Of a stretch of DNA of 64,000 nucleotides, positions 38,308 through 47,619 are shown one piece after another. A model generated the notes under the pieces. That model saw only the letters and a list, made by a program, of their open reading frames with translations. It did not search any database and had not been told where the DNA came from. The stretch's first letter is position 1. Every line of letters starts with the position of its first letter. Source of the stretch: Methanoregula sp. (GTDB taxonomy: Archaea; Halobacteriota; Methanomicrobia; Methanomicrobiales; Methanospirillaceae); the NCBI GenBank assembly GCA_026394605.1, contig JAPKXY010000029.1, positions 1 to 64,000 of the forward strand. Reading direction: 5' to 3'. A program made the position numbers and the translations under genes.

Positions 38308-38921
38308 TCATCGTTTCTGTTCCAGCAGCAAACGGATCTTTTTGAGTTCTTCGAGCATCTGCTGGTGGGTCGATGCAGATGCCCCTTGAGGATTATAGGC
38401 ACCTGTGCCCGTCCCGTCACCAACTGCAGTGCATCCACAGACCATCGAGCGTATGAGTTCCCGCAGTTCTTCAGCGTGCTCGATTGCTTCGATCCTTATT
38501 TCCGGCACCGCCTGCCCGGAGTAGCCCGCGGTCTGGATCGAGAGCGTTGAGATCCCGAGCCACCGCATGACGGGGCCCTGCTTGATATCAAGGTTTGTGA
38601 TCCGGTTGAGGGCACAATGCCGGTCGTGTGGAACCAGACGCCCCGCTTCCAGCTCATTTCGTCATCCCGCAGTTCGTACCATATACTGTCGTAGTAAAGT
38701 CTGACCCACACAAAAAAGAGCACACACAGGACGATCACAGCACCGATGATGACCGCATGGATCGTCAGAGAGATATCATTGGTTATCGCAAACGGGATAT
38801 AGAACGGCCCCATCATGACGAGCACAAACAGGAATGCGTCGATGGTAAACCATGTGACCAGAGACGGTGCCGGCTTGAACAGGGTTTTGAGCAAAAAGTG
38901 CTGGCTCTGCATAGGTATCAC
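38308..38921 (-). pseudogene. bPH2 (YdbS-like) membrane protein with a frameshift
   Basis: Two minus-strand frames give consecutive parts of one bacterial-type PH (bPH2) protein. The first half has two membrane helices and WYELRDDEMSWKRGVWFHTTGIVP. The rest, in another frame, is NRITNLDIKQGPVMRWLG, STLSIQTAGYSGQ and EHAEELRELIRSMVCG. The break lies at about 38607-38613, where one base seems to be missing between the codons for IVP and NRI. Downstream a coiled segment ends at 38308. Either a real inactivating mutation, a sequencing error, or recoding. Confidence 0.8.
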
Positions 38922-39015
38922 ACGTTCATGGGGGGAGACAAAAGAAAAAGGTTATTAAAAAGACGTCCGGTCCAAGAAGAGCTGGCTCACAGGTGTCGTG
39001 GGAAAAATAGTTGGA

Positions 39016-40674
39016 TCAGGAAGAGGTTGTGGCGGTTGTTACGGGAGCGGTGGTCTGGGTAGTGGTTAGGTTAACGGCAGATGTCGTCGGTTTTGGTGAT
39101 ACAGTCGCAGTGGTATTGACCGCAGTCGGAGTTGTGGTAACAGCGCCCGTTGTCGTGGTGCTGATGGGTGTTGCCGTCATCACGTTAACGAAGATCTCTA
39201 CCGTGCCCATGGGGGCAGTTGTTGCGTCGCGCGTGATGAGGGCCCCGTTTTTATAAATCGCCACAACGAGCTCTTGATCGGAGTCGTCTTGTTTCTGGAA
39301 CGAGGCATAGGCGGTCCCGTTTTCAGTTGAAATCGGCCGGAACTTGTCACCGGAATCTGCATACTCCTGCAGGTCCTCTGCCGTGCCGAAGGCTCCTGCA
39401 AATGCTCCGACATAACTCACCCGTACCCACACACCATCTGGAGGAATGGAAACTTCTGTTGGTTCAGGTCTGCTTATCGTAACAGGAGGCGCAGCAGTGG
39501 GACGGACGGTTGCCGGTCCGGTTGTTCTGGTAGGGGTCAGGTTCCCCTGATCACCCGTTTCAGTCCCGGACGCCCCCCGCGGGTAGTTCATGTATATAAA
39601 CGTCCCGCCGGCGATCGCCAGAATAACAATGATAATCAGGGCAATCGCGATATAGGTCCTTTTACGGGTTGGCGGCACAGAGCCTCCCTGTGGGGGAGGT
39701 GATGCCGGCAATGGGGATGATGCCGATTTTTGGGGGATGTCTTTCCTTAAAAAGATCTGGGGGATGATTGAACGTTTTTCCGGTTGGGGTTGTATCACTC
39801 CCTGGGGTTGCTGGGCGGGTTGCTGGGCAATAGATTCTGCAGCGCGAGTCTCGGGTGATGGTTGTATCTGAGGCGGGATAACTGATGCCGGCTCTTCTCT
39901 TGGAACAGAACCTTCAATCAGGGGCTCGATCGAACGGATCTCCTGATCGATCGGGCGCTCCCTGCGTTCGGTCGGCTGGATGGTTGCACCAAGCACGGAT
40001 GATTGTGCCGGCTGGGTGGCAGGTTCCGTCACAATTACCTGTTCAGGGGCAATAACCTTTGTGCCGCAACGGTTGCAGAATACGGACTCGGGTGGCACAC
40101 GGTTGCCACACCGGGTACAGAAAACTCCATTGGGCAGGGACGTCGTTTCTATCGGTTTTGGCGGGGTATAGGTTGTCTCGATTATTTTTTTAATAGGGTA
40201 GGCTCCTTCTATCTCCTTTTTCACTCCCGGTCTGCTCGTGATTTCGATCCTGGGCGGGGGTGTGATTTCTTGCTGAGTTGATTTTTGTACCTGATTGAAT
40301 TCAGGGATTACCCTGCGGATCGCGTTCTGCAATGGAGAGGAGGTTAACTCGCGCAACACTTTCGCCCACTGATCACGTTCCCGCTTCCTGCCCCCGCCAG
40401 CCTGACGGGGGAAGGTGAGCACTACCTGGCGGATACCCCCTGTGTTTGTGATAATCGAAAGCGTGATGATCTGATCGCGGATTGCGTTCTCGCTTGGTTC
40501 CACGTCGCGTATTGTCGCAAGGAGGATGTCCTTTGGGGGGATGAGGTCTTTCTTCCGATCGACCAGGATGATACGTTTATTGGTGAGGATTGCCTCAAAG
40601 GGTATAGATTTAACAAAAACATCCGGTGTTTTCAGGATAATGGATTCATCGTTGTACAGTTCAGGATCAACCAT
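39016..40674 (-). CDS. PH-like/zinc-ribbon membrane protein
   Basis: 552 residues. The N-terminal 120 residues look like a PH-type domain (FEAILTNKRIILVDRKKD). A double zinc knuckle at about 205-225 (FCTRCGNRVPPESVFCNRCG) and a long Pro/Gln-rich low-complexity linker follow. A single membrane helix at about residue 345 (AIALIIIVILAIAGGTFIYM) leads to an external beta-rich domain (WVRVSYVGAFAGAFGTAEDL) ending in a Thr-rich tail probably glycosylated. Such layout fits a membrane sensor or scaffold. It lies 94 bases upstream of the frameshifted bPH2 gene on the same strand. Family not named. Confidence 0.75.
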   Translation of the reverse strand: MVDPELYNDESIILKTPDVFVKSIPFEAILTNKRIILVDRKKDLIPPKDILLATIRDVEPSENAIRDQIITLSIITNTGGIRQVVLTFPRQAGGGRKRERDQWAKVLRELTSSPLQNAIRRVIPEFNQVQKSTQQEITPPPRIEITSRPGVKKEIEGAYPIKKIIETTYTPPKPIETTSLPNGVFCTRCGNRVPPESVFCNRCGTKVIAPEQVIVTEPATQPAQSSVLGATIQPTERRERPIDQEIRSIEPLIEGSVPREEPASVIPPQIQPSPETRAAESIAQQPAQQPQGVIQPQPEKRSIIPQIFLRKDIPQKSASSPLPASPPPQGGSVPPTRKRTYIAIALIIIVILAIAGGTFIYMNYPRGASGTETGDQGNLTPTRTTGPATVRPTAAPPVTISRPEPTEVSIPPDGVWVRVSYVGAFAGAFGTAEDLQEYADSGDKFRPISTENGTAYASFQKQDDSDQELVVAIYKNGALITRDATTAPMGTVEIFVNVMTATPISTTTTGAVTTTPTAVNTTATVSPKPTTSAVNLTTTQTTAPVTTATTSS

Positions 40675-40730
40675 AGTACCACATTCTTCCTTTACTTTGG
40701 TATGTCTGCGGGCAAAAAAGTATTTGTGGT

Positions 40731-40800
40731 GGTCGGGCGATCGCGGACCGGATTCGAACGGGGGACGCCCAAACGCCCGAACCTATATTAAGGTGATCTC
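40731..40800 (-). pseudogene. tRNA-like remnant
   Basis: On the minus strand a T-loop sequence GTTCGAATC (40759-40751) is enclosed by GGTTCGGGCG (40783-40774) and CGCCCGACC (40739-40731), which pair nearly perfectly. ACCT-ATATTA-AGGT at 40781-40794 forms a small further stem. The T stem has two mismatches, and no D arm or complete cloverleaf can be drawn. A decayed or partial tRNA is the likeliest reading. Confidence 0.35.
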
Positions 40801-40862
40801 CCGCACCCAATGCTCCAACATAAAACAATTTTATCTTGTATATCCCAGAGTAGTAGGGGATC

Positions 40863-41483
40863 ATGAACCACGCTGCCATCTTCGTGATGCTCATCTGTGT
40901 TCTTCTCACCGCAGGATGCTCTTTCCTCGATTGGGGCTCTTCACCTACCCAACCCACCTCCCTGCCACTGTCGTCGCCCACGCCGGAAAGCAAACTCTCA
41001 ACAATCGAACTGTCCGCGATGGCGCTCCAGCTGTCCGATCTGCCGGACGGATACAGCATCAAGGAACGATCTGATGTTTCATATGCAGAAATAAGCCCGA
41101 TGGCACGCGACGAGGGGTGGAAAAAAGGATATTTTGTTTCCTTCTATCGGATGAATGTGAAGAACTACGATATTACGGGAATAACCCAACAGATCAGCAG
41201 CTACCCCCCCAACCGTATGACATTGATCTTCGACGAAGTAAAGAATAATCTGAACACCCGGGCGGATGCCTCCATTTCAGTGACAGAACTGCCGTTTCCA
41301 AAAACAGGGGACAGGACGATCGCATTACGATCCGTTGATGCCAATGACCAGTACGGAATCATCACGTACACTGTTATCTTCACAAAAAAAGATGTCCTTG
41401 AGCAGATCGAGATGAGGGGGACAACCACGGATTATGAAGTGCTGAAGGATAGTGCACAGAAGGCAGCATCAAAGATACAATAA
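40863..41483 (+). CDS. Hypothetical lipoprotein
   Basis: 206 residues. Signal peptide and lipobox ICVLLTAGC (Cys19), a Ser/Pro/Thr linker to about residue 45, then a globular domain with LSDLPDGYSIKERSDVSY, WKKGYFVSFYRMNV and alternating strands to the end. DLPDGY-type openings occur in archaeal surface lipoproteins of unknown function. A run of T follows the stop codon. Confidence 0.75.
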   Translation: MNHAAIFVMLICVLLTAGCSFLDWGSSPTQPTSLPLSSPTPESKLSTIELSAMALQLSDLPDGYSIKERSDVSYAEISPMARDEGWKKGYFVSFYRMNVKNYDITGITQQISSYPPNRMTLIFDEVKNNLNTRADASISVTELPFPKTGDRTIALRSVDANDQYGIITYTVIFTKKDVLEQIEMRGTTTDYEVLKDSAQKAASKIQ

Positions 41484-41508
41484 TCTTTTTTTTTTAATAA
41501 ATTAAAAA

Positions 41509-41581
41509 CGCCCAGGTCGGAATTCGAATCCGAGTCGTTTGCGTGACAGGCAAACATGATAGGCCACTACACTACCTGGGC
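41509..41581 (-). tRNA. tRNA-Asp (GTC)
   Basis: Minus-strand cloverleaf: acceptor GCCCAGG/CCTGGGC, anticodon stem TTTGC/GCAAA with loop CTGTCAC giving anticodon GTC, T-loop ATTCGAATT, discriminator G. No CCA encoded. Fifteen bases downstream of tRNA-Tyr. Confidence 0.95.
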
Positions 41582-41595
41582 CTTGGTAACAAATG

Positions 41596-41700
41596 TCCCG
41601 CCTCCCGGATTCGAACCGGGGACATCGCGGTAGCCGCGCAGTTACCTAATCGGTAAACCATACTACAGCCGCGCACTCTACCAAGCTGAGTTAAGGCGGG
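41596..41700 (-). tRNA. tRNA-Tyr (GTA) with 31-base intron
   Basis: Minus-strand cloverleaf: acceptor CCCGCCT/AGGCGGG, D stem ACTC/GAGT, anticodon stem CGCGG/CCGCG, loop CTGTAG...A giving anticodon GTA, T stem CCCGG/CCGGG. Between positions 37 and 38 lies a 31-base insertion (41632-41662), the canonical site of archaeal introns removed by the splicing endonuclease. The intron end repeats the stem sequence (GCGCGGCT), consistent with a bulge-helix-bulge. Confidence 0.93.
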
Positions 41701-41784
41701 GCACTGCGGTCTTACTATAGGGAACATTCTGTATTAAACGTATCGTTATAACGCCGGAATTTGCCCGATTGCACGAAATCACGG

Positions 41785-41797
41785 GTTTATTTATATA
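41785..41797 (+). promoter_or_regulatory. TATA box of leuA/cimA
   Basis: TTTATTTATATAA lies about 45 bases upstream of ATG 41836. Start of transcription near 41817 would leave a leader of some 20 bases holding CAAGG as weak ribosome site. Confidence 0.5.
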
Positions 41798-41835
41798 ATC
41801 GGCGTGCCTATAATGCTGTATGACTACTCGCAAGG

Positions 41836-43356
41836 ATGTTGCGGGAGATTGTCTTCTTCACCGATAGCCATGCCCGTGGAGAAGTGACTGTTTTTGATAC
41901 CACGCTCCGGGACGGAGAACAGACCCCGGGGATAGCATTCACCTTTGAACAGAAACTCGAGATCGCACGTCAGCTCTCCGCAATCGGCGTCTACCAGATC
42001 GAAGCCGGTTTTCCGGCATCGTCAAAAGCCGAGAAGGAAACGGTAAGCGCCATCAAAAAGCTCGGTTGCGAAGCAAAGATCTGCGGGCTCGCCCGTATGA
42101 CAAAAGCGGACGTCGACGCCTGTCTTGACTGCGACGTGGATATGGTACATGTCTTCATACCGACATCCGATATCCAGCGGGTGCACACGATCAACAAGAG
42201 CCGGGAGGAAGTGCTCGCGATATCGGATAAGATTGTCAGGTACGTCCGCGACCATATCGCTCTCTGCATGTTCTCGGCGATGGATGCAACCCGTACTGAC
42301 CGTGACTACCTGATCGAGGTGTTCCAGACGGCAGCTGATGCAGGGGCGACGATCATCAACGTGCCGGACACGGTGGGGGTTATTTCCCCGTCAGCTATGA
42401 AGCAGCTGATCACTCGCATCGCCCGCGAGGTGGACTGTCCGATTGATGTTCACTGCCATAACGACTTTGGGCTCGCGGTCGCTAACACGATCGCCGCCGT
42501 CGAAGCAGGTGCCTCGCAGGTGCAGGTGACGGTGAACGGGCTCGGTGAACGGGCTGGCAACGCTGACCTCGCCCAGACCGTGATGATCATGGAGTCGATC
42601 TACCGGATCAACACCGGCATCAGAAAGGAGCGGCTGGTCGAGACCTCGCGGCTCGTTTCCCGGTTCTCGGGGATTGCCATCCCCCCCACCCAGCCGGTGG
42701 TCGGGGATAACGTGTTTTCGCACGAGAGCGGCATCCATTCCCATGGTATGATCAAGTGCTCCGAGACCTTCGAGCCTGGGATCATGACGCCGGAGATGGT
42801 CGGACACCGGCGCCGGCTTACGCTGGGTAAGCATGTTGGCAGGCACGCAGTACGCCAGATGCTGACGGACGCCCACATCGATCCTTCGGATGGCCAGCTT
42901 GATACAATCGTGGAGAAGGTCAAGGCTATCGCGAGCAAGGGCAAGCGGGTGACCGATGCCGACCTTTACGAGATTGCAGAGAGCGCGATGGGCATCGAGC
43001 TGAGCCATAAAATGCTTACCCTTCAGGATATCGCGATCATGACGGGTAACCATGTCATTCCGACTGCGAGCGTGAAGGCAACAGTGAGCGGCAATGAACG
43101 GGTCCACTCTGCTGTCGGTAATGGTCCGGTTGACGCGGCACTCAACGCGATCCTGGGAGTCATCCCCTCCCGCATCCAGTTAAAAGAATTCAATATCGAG
43201 GCGATCAGCGGCGGGTCGGACGCGATGTGCCACGTGACTATCGCGGTTGAAGACGAGCACGGCAGGATCTTTGATGCAAGTGGAAGCGGTGACGACATCG
43301 TGCTCTCGTCTGTTGAGGCGCTCGTGAATGCAATCAACCTGATCAACAGGGCATAA
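41836..43356 (+). CDS. leuA: 2-isopropylmalate/citramalate synthase family
   Basis: 506 residues. The HMGL-like catalytic barrel starts [17 protein letters not shown], with the metal-binding [12 protein letters not shown] and the second family signature [12 protein letters not shown]. From about residue 385 follows the LeuA-type regulatory dimer domain ([20 protein letters not shown]). Condenses acetyl-CoA with 2-oxoisovalerate (leucine), or with pyruvate (CimA, isoleucine). Archaeal LeuA, CimA and the shorter AksA are hard to part by eye; the C-terminal domain argues against AksA. It is monocistronic. Confidence 0.9.
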   Translation: MLREIVFFTDSHARGEVTVFDTTLRDGEQTPGIAFTFEQKLEIARQLSAIGVYQIEAGFPASSKAEKETVSAIKKLGCEAKICGLARMTKADVDACLDCDVDMVHVFIPTSDIQRVHTINKSREEVLAISDKIVRYVRDHIALCMFSAMDATRTDRDYLIEVFQTAADAGATIINVPDTVGVISPSAMKQLITRIAREVDCPIDVHCHNDFGLAVANTIAAVEAGASQVQVTVNGLGERAGNADLAQTVMIMESIYRINTGIRKERLVETSRLVSRFSGIAIPPTQPVVGDNVFSHESGIHSHGMIKCSETFEPGIMTPEMVGHRRRLTLGKHVGRHAVRQMLTDAHIDPSDGQLDTIVEKVKAIASKGKRVTDADLYEIAESAMGIELSHKMLTLQDIAIMTGNHVIPTASVKATVSGNERVHSAVGNGPVDAALNAILGVIPSRIQLKEFNIEAISGGSDAMCHVTIAVEDEHGRIFDASGSGDDIVLSSVEALVNAINLINRA

Positions 43357-43674
43357 ACAACCAAAATTTAATTTTTTTTCATTATCTCTGTTGAGATCAT
43401 TGTTTTTAGGTTGATTTCAGTTCGGATGAGAATGATGACTTCGTGTGTTAATTCCCCTGCACATTTTAAGAGAAATATCCTTTTGAAGGTTATTTGGTAT
43501 ATATCATATGCGGGAGATACCATACCGGATGGGCAACGAATCGAAAATACTTCTTAATATTTTCTCCAATCTGATGTGATGTTATCGTTCCTGCAGATAC
43601 ACCCAAGCGCTTCTTGGTATAGGGAGGTTTCTATAGAACGGGGGAAATTTTAAAAAAGGTAATCTGAAGGCCGA
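43357..43674. other. Intergenic stretch between convergent genes
   Basis: About 318 bases between the ends of leuA and pfdB. It begins with a T-rich run (likely leuA termination). TGGTAT and ATACCA around 43495-43525 can pair. No reading frame with a ribosome site is seen. Confidence 0.5.
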
Positions 43675-44037
43675 TTACGCCGCTTTCGGTGCATTCTTGC
43701 CCTCAAGCGCCGCCTTGATCTGCACCTGCAGCTGCTCGAACTTTCCCTGCAGCATTTTCTCCTGTTTCTCAAGAGACTTGATCCGCAGCTCGAGCGTCTC
43801 TACCTTCTCGGAAAGCTTTGAGTATACAACGTCCTTTTTCTTCTGGACGATTACGCTCCCTACACTCATATACATAGGAGCGTCCTCGGCAAGATCCTTG
43901 ATCTCTTCCTGTGCCCGCTTTGCCTCGCGTGCTGCCATCTCGTACTGCGCCTTCTGGGAAAGGATCGTCTGGAGCTGCTGCTGCACCTGCTGGAGCATCG
44001 CAACCTGGTTCTGGACTTTGGGTGAGATATTGTTCAT
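43675..44037 (-). CDS. pfdB: Prefoldin subunit beta
   Basis: 120 residues, two long coiled-coil helices around a beta hairpin (YMSVGSVIVQKKKDVV). Forms the alpha2-beta4 hexamer that passes unfolded proteins to the thermosome. ATG 44037 (MNNISPKVQ) is preceded by GGAGTG. Last gene of the translation supercluster, 164 bases after pcc1. Confidence 0.95.
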   Translation of the reverse strand: MNNISPKVQNQVAMLQQVQQQLQTILSQKAQYEMAAREAKRAQEEIKDLAEDAPMYMSVGSVIVQKKKDVVYSKLSEKVETLELRIKSLEKQEKMLQGKFEQLQVQIKAALEGKNAPKAA

Positions 44038-44201
44038 TATCAAACACTCCTTGTTGATGTAATATTCAGGTTACCCGTGTTTACTTCTCCGGGTATGGCA
44101 GATTCTGCCCTTTTGTGATATAGTGTACGGTTCAGAGGTAAAAATAAGTAATCCCTCCCTTGCTCATAGTGAGCGTAGTAAAGGGGATGCTGATGTTGGA
44201 T

Positions 44202-44447
44202 TTATACGAGACCCTGCATCTCATCTGCCACGCTGATGAGCCGGAGGTACATATTGAGCGCAGCCCGCAACGCGGAAGTATCTTCTGCGGCAACCCAAAG
44301 GATGAGCAGGTTGTCGCCAACAAGTTCGGCCCGTGCCGCTGACCGTGGGTTCACCTCATCGGCAAGTTCCGGAAGAAGCGCCTGATAGATCTTCGGGGCA
44401 TTGCCGGTAAAAAACCGGAACACCACCTCATGCGGCATATGAGACAT
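44202..44447 (-). CDS. pcc1: KEOPS complex subunit Pcc1
   Basis: About 81 residues. The C-terminal helix ALRAALNMYLRLISVADEM is typical of Pcc1, and a beta sheet part precedes it (ARAELVGDNLLILWVAAED). KEOPS makes the t6A37 modification of ANN-decoding tRNAs; Pcc1 is its dimerising subunit. ATG 44447 is favoured by GTGAT before it; the frame opens at TTG 44453. Position between rpoP and pfdB is the usual archaeal one. Confidence 0.88.
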   Translation of the reverse strand: MSHMPHEVVFRFFTGNAPKIYQALLPELADEVNPRSAARAELVGDNLLILWVAAEDTSALRAALNMYLRLISVADEMQGLV

Positions 44448-44531
44448 AATCAATCACATTGAATGATCTAAAAAAGACGGGTAAAAAAGTATTGGGTTGT
44501 AATGGTCGTAAAAATGATAGAGGCGGAAACG

Positions 44532-44666
44532 TTACCGTGCCTTGAGCTCTTTGATCGCGGCGCCGCGTTCCTTGAAGAGGATGCGGTGACCGCAATAGGG
44601 ACAGCGGACGTTTATGTCGATCTCGACCTTCTGTTTGCACCGAGCGCACTTGTATGAGCTTGCCAT
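44532..44666 (-). CDS. rpoP: RNA polymerase subunit P (Rpo12)
   Basis: 44 residues: [20 protein letters not shown] at the start, then [17 protein letters not shown]. Two CxxC pairs bind zinc. Small subunit of archaeal RNA polymerase, equivalent to eukaryotic Rpb12. It lies 12 bases after eL43 in the same operon. Confidence 0.95.
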   Translation of the reverse strand: MASSYKCARCKQKVEIDINVRCPYCGHRILFKERGAAIKELKAR

Positions 44667-44678
44667 TCCTGATCCGGC

Positions 44679-44978
44679 TTATGTCCCGTTTTTGTTCTGT
44701 TCAAGCGTCCGGTCCATCGTGCGCATTGCGATGCGCAGTGCCGGTGTCTGTGGTTGGTAAGCGCCGCCGGCGAATTTGTAACTGCACTTCCGGCACTCCC
44801 AGATGCCGGTACCTTTTCGCTGCACCGCCACTGTATCGCAGTGCGGGCAGGAGTGGAGGGAGCGCGATACTTTCTCAACGTCTGCCACACGCTTACGGGT
44901 GAACCTGCCGTACCTGCAGCCAAAACGCCCCGCACTTCCGGTAACTTTTCCTTTCGCTGTCTGCTTTGATCTTGGCAT
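44679..44978 (-). CDS. rpl37ae: Ribosomal protein eL43 (L37Ae)
   Basis: 99 residues. Basic N terminus with TGSAGRFGCRYGRFTRKRV, then a C4 zinc ribbon (HSCPHCDTVAV, WECRKCSYKFAGGAY) and a C-terminal helical tail. Part of the large subunit. Followed by rpoP. Confidence 0.95.
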   Translation of the reverse strand: MPRSKQTAKGKVTGSAGRFGCRYGRFTRKRVADVEKVSRSLHSCPHCDTVAVQRKGTGIWECRKCSYKFAGGAYQPQTPALRIAMRTMDRTLEQNKNGT

Positions 44979-45020
44979 ATGGATAAACCCCAGTATGTCC
45001 TATTTTGTTTGTCGTGTCGA

Positions 45021-45725
45021 TTAATATACTTGATTGAGAATCTTTACAACCCCTTCGCCTTTCGTGATCTTGTTGATGAGGTCGTAGAATTCACCCTGGA
45101 TGCCGGCAGGGATCCGAACAACGCAGATCCATGAACCGTCCTTCTGCCACTCATCTTTTTCCATGGTAGCTGCTGCGGCAATATCACCGAAGGCGCGTCC
45201 TGCATAATCGGCAGGGATCTTCACCGCAAGCCGGATCTCCTCGAACCGAATCGGGAGGATCGGGCGCAGTGCCTTAACCGTCTCTTTCACCATTTCATCA
45301 AGGTGCTTGAAGGGGTCGATGTTCACCCGTGCCTCCTCCATCGCCATCTCGATGCGCTGAGGGGGATGCGGGTGCCCTGTCTGCGGGTTGACCGCGTTCC
45401 TTGAGATAAACGTGATCACCTGCCTGCGCTTGTCCTCGATCATGTGCCGGCGCTGCTCAGCGGTGAGGTGGATCTCGCCCTTCTCAATGATCCGGTGGGC
45501 AACTGCGGGAAAATCAGTGGTGTGGAAAACTTTTGTTAAGGACTCGTCAGATGCCCGCGTGCCTCGCGAGGCATTGGAGAAGACATTGAGGGCAGCAACG
45601 ACGTCCTCGATATCGATTTTTTCGCCCTGCCTGACCTTCGCCGCCTGATTGGGATCAACGAGGAGTTCAAAACGCTCCCCGAAGCTTTCCAGCCGAGCAA
45701 TCACTGCCTTTTCCAGCGGGATCAT
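45021..45725 (-). CDS. sbds: Ribosome maturation protein SBDS
   Basis: 234 residues with the three SBDS domains: N-terminal FYSH-like (FELLVDPNQAAKVRQGE), helical middle (VITFISRNAVNPQTGHPHPP) and C-terminal ferredoxin-like (IRFEEIRLAVKIPADYAG). Helps release the anti-association factor from the large subunit. It follows psmA by six bases. Confidence 0.96.
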   Translation of the reverse strand: MIPLEKAVIARLESFGERFELLVDPNQAAKVRQGEKIDIEDVVAALNVFSNASRGTRASDESLTKVFHTTDFPAVAHRIIEKGEIHLTAEQRRHMIEDKRRQVITFISRNAVNPQTGHPHPPQRIEMAMEEARVNIDPFKHLDEMVKETVKALRPILPIRFEEIRLAVKIPADYAGRAFGDIAAAATMEKDEWQKDGSWICVVRIPAGIQGEFYDLINKITKGEGVVKILNQVY

Positions 45726-45731
45726 AGCCGG

Positions 45732-46454
45732 TCACTGCTTGAACTGCTCGACGAACGCTGCGACTTCCTCTTTGGTCATCTTGCGGAATACTGGCTTTTC
45801 CTTCCCGATGACACCAATCTCGACCGTGTCGACATCAAACTTGCCTTCGGTGGCTGAGTGCAGCGCTTTAAGACCCAGCATAATTGCATCCTTGATCTCC
45901 ACTTCCGGGGTGTATTCATCCTCAAAAACCTTCATGGCGGCAGGGCGGCCAATCCCGATGCCTGTCGCCTTATATTCGAGAAGGGTGCCAGACGGATCAG
46001 TTTCGAAGAGCCGGGATTCGCCATCAGAGACCCCGGCGATTAAAAGCGCCGTGCCGTACGGGCGGATGCCGCCGTACTGGGTGAGCGTCTGCATGTGGTC
46101 GCATAGCTTTTTTGCAAGCGCTTCGACCTCAATCGGTTCATCATAGGAAACGCGGTTGATCTGGCATTCGATTCTTGCCCTGTCAACGAGCGCACGTGCG
46201 TCGCCCACGAGCCCCGAGGACGCAACGCCAATGTGTTCGTCGATCTTGAAAATTTTTTCGATCGACACGGGTTCGAGCAGCTTTGAGCTGACACGCTTGT
46301 CGACAATCAGGACGACACCGTTCTTTGCCTTGATCCCGACCGCGGTCGTCCCCCTTTTTACCGCTTCCCGCGCGTATTCCACTTGGTAGAGCCTGCCATC
46401 AGGCGAAAAGACAGTGATTGCCCGGTCGTATCCCATCTGATATTGTGGTTGCAT
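45732..46454 (-). CDS. psmA: Proteasome subunit alpha
   Basis: 240 residues. The alpha signature [20 protein letters not shown] gates the pore, and the family block [20 protein letters not shown] follows. Forms the outer rings of the 20S core. Its start overlaps the rnp2 stop (TAATG), so translation is coupled. Confidence 0.97.
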   Translation of the reverse strand: MQPQYQMGYDRAITVFSPDGRLYQVEYAREAVKRGTTAVGIKAKNGVVLIVDKRVSSKLLEPVSIEKIFKIDEHIGVASSGLVGDARALVDRARIECQINRVSYDEPIEVEALAKKLCDHMQTLTQYGGIRPYGTALLIAGVSDGESRLFETDPSGTLLEYKATGIGIGRPAAMKVFEDEYTPEVEIKDAIMLGLKALHSATEGKFDVDTVEIGVIGKEKPVFRKMTKEEVAAFVEQFKQ

Positions 46455-46951
46455 TACTGGTCCTCCAAATCCTCTGTTGTCAAAAAGAATCGTGTTGTAT
46501 TTTTAAATCCCTTTTCAATTACATCAACCTTCTGACCTGCACAATGGCAGACCATGAATAATCGTCCGTCAATCATGCACTCTGCGGGCCCACCTGAGGA
46601 TGGCGGTTTGGGTCTGTGCACCGATGCAACGCGCTCCCGCAGGCTTTCAATCGTCCCTGATGTTGCACAGGTACGCAGGGCGATCCGCTGACCTCCACAG
46701 GAAGTCACGGTCGAGAGAGCGATCGCAAGTTCGCGTTCCATCCCCCGACGGCAACGCACGATTGCACACCCGTTTTCAACAGCGACAACGGCAGGATGGA
46801 TCAGGGAAGCCACGGCATCTCCCCACAGTACTGTCGCCGCATCGTGAACAGCGAGATACAGCTCCTTGGGATCAGGGATACACCCCGCAGGTGCAATCCG
46901 GACAAGCACGTAGCGCCGCTTCTCCCGCAGGGTGGGGGGGCGTACTGTCAT
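46454..46951 (-). CDS. rnp2: Ribonuclease P protein component 2 (Pop5)
   Basis: 165 residues of the Rpp14/Pop5 family: [12 protein letters not shown] at the start and the block [22 protein letters not shown]. Cofactor of the RNase P RNA for tRNA 5' ends. The C-terminal 40 residues exceed the usual length. GGTGAT precedes ATG 46951, and the start overlaps the rnp3 stop by two bases (ATGA). Confidence 0.92.
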   Translation of the reverse strand: MTVRPPTLREKRRYVLVRIAPAGCIPDPKELYLAVHDAATVLWGDAVASLIHPAVVAVENGCAIVRCRRGMERELAIALSTVTSCGGQRIALRTCATSGTIESLRERVASVHRPKPPSSGGPAECMIDGRLFMVCHCAGQKVDVIEKGFKNTTRFFLTTEDLEDQ

Positions 46952-47589
46952 TGGATCACCTGTACCGCGGGTTCCGGAGAACACAGCCTGCCGGCATTCC
47001 CCAGTGCCTGCTTAACATCCCCGACATCAAGTCCGACCAGCGAGGCAAGCGCGCTGATCTCCCGCACCGAGCGCATCTCAAGAACTGAACGCGCATGGGT
47101 GGAGAGAACAAGCGGGAACTCAAACCGGCGCTGCAGCATCACGATGTCAAGATACCGGTCCAGCGCCCGCTGGCGCGTGGCACCGCGCTCATGGATAATG
47201 GGTGCGAGGCTTATATCGATGGCAATCCCACTATCAGCCGCTATCTTTGCTGCGACGTGATCAAACCCGTACCGGTCGGTCAGGTGAACCCCGCACAGGA
47301 CATGAACTCCGCGCATTGCCAGCACTGCCCGGTTGAACCCGCTGTCTCCCGCTTCCACTATGACAACGGTATCAGTACCCTTGCATCGCTTCACCCGTGG
47401 CAGTATTTCCTGAGCAAAAGCACCGCGGACCAAAACACCGCTCATCACCGACACGCCTGCGTATTCACAGGTTGGCGCATCGATGGCAACAAGGCTGTCA
47501 AACCCCAGTTCGTGGGCTTCCAGCGCCATCCGCCGCACGGAGGAATCTCCCCGGGGACGCGGACAGATACACGCATCGGTGATCATCAT
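46948..47589 (-). CDS. rnp3: Ribonuclease P protein component 3 (Rpp30)
   Basis: 213 residues, PHP-like TIM barrel of Rpp30: ITDACICPRPRGDSS, GVHVLCGVHLTDRYGFDHVAAK and the diagnostic APIIHERGATRQRALDRY, then VLSTHARSVLEMRSVRE. Works together with Rnp2, encoded next. Confidence 0.95.
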   Translation of the reverse strand: MMITDACICPRPRGDSSVRRMALEAHELGFDSLVAIDAPTCEYAGVSVMSGVLVRGAFAQEILPRVKRCKGTDTVVIVEAGDSGFNRAVLAMRGVHVLCGVHLTDRYGFDHVAAKIAADSGIAIDISLAPIIHERGATRQRALDRYLDIVMLQRRFEFPLVLSTHARSVLEMRSVREISALASLVGLDVGDVKQALGNAGRLCSPEPAVQVIQ

Positions 47590-47619
47590 TACCTAGTGTT
47601 CAACGAAAAAAGGATAAGA

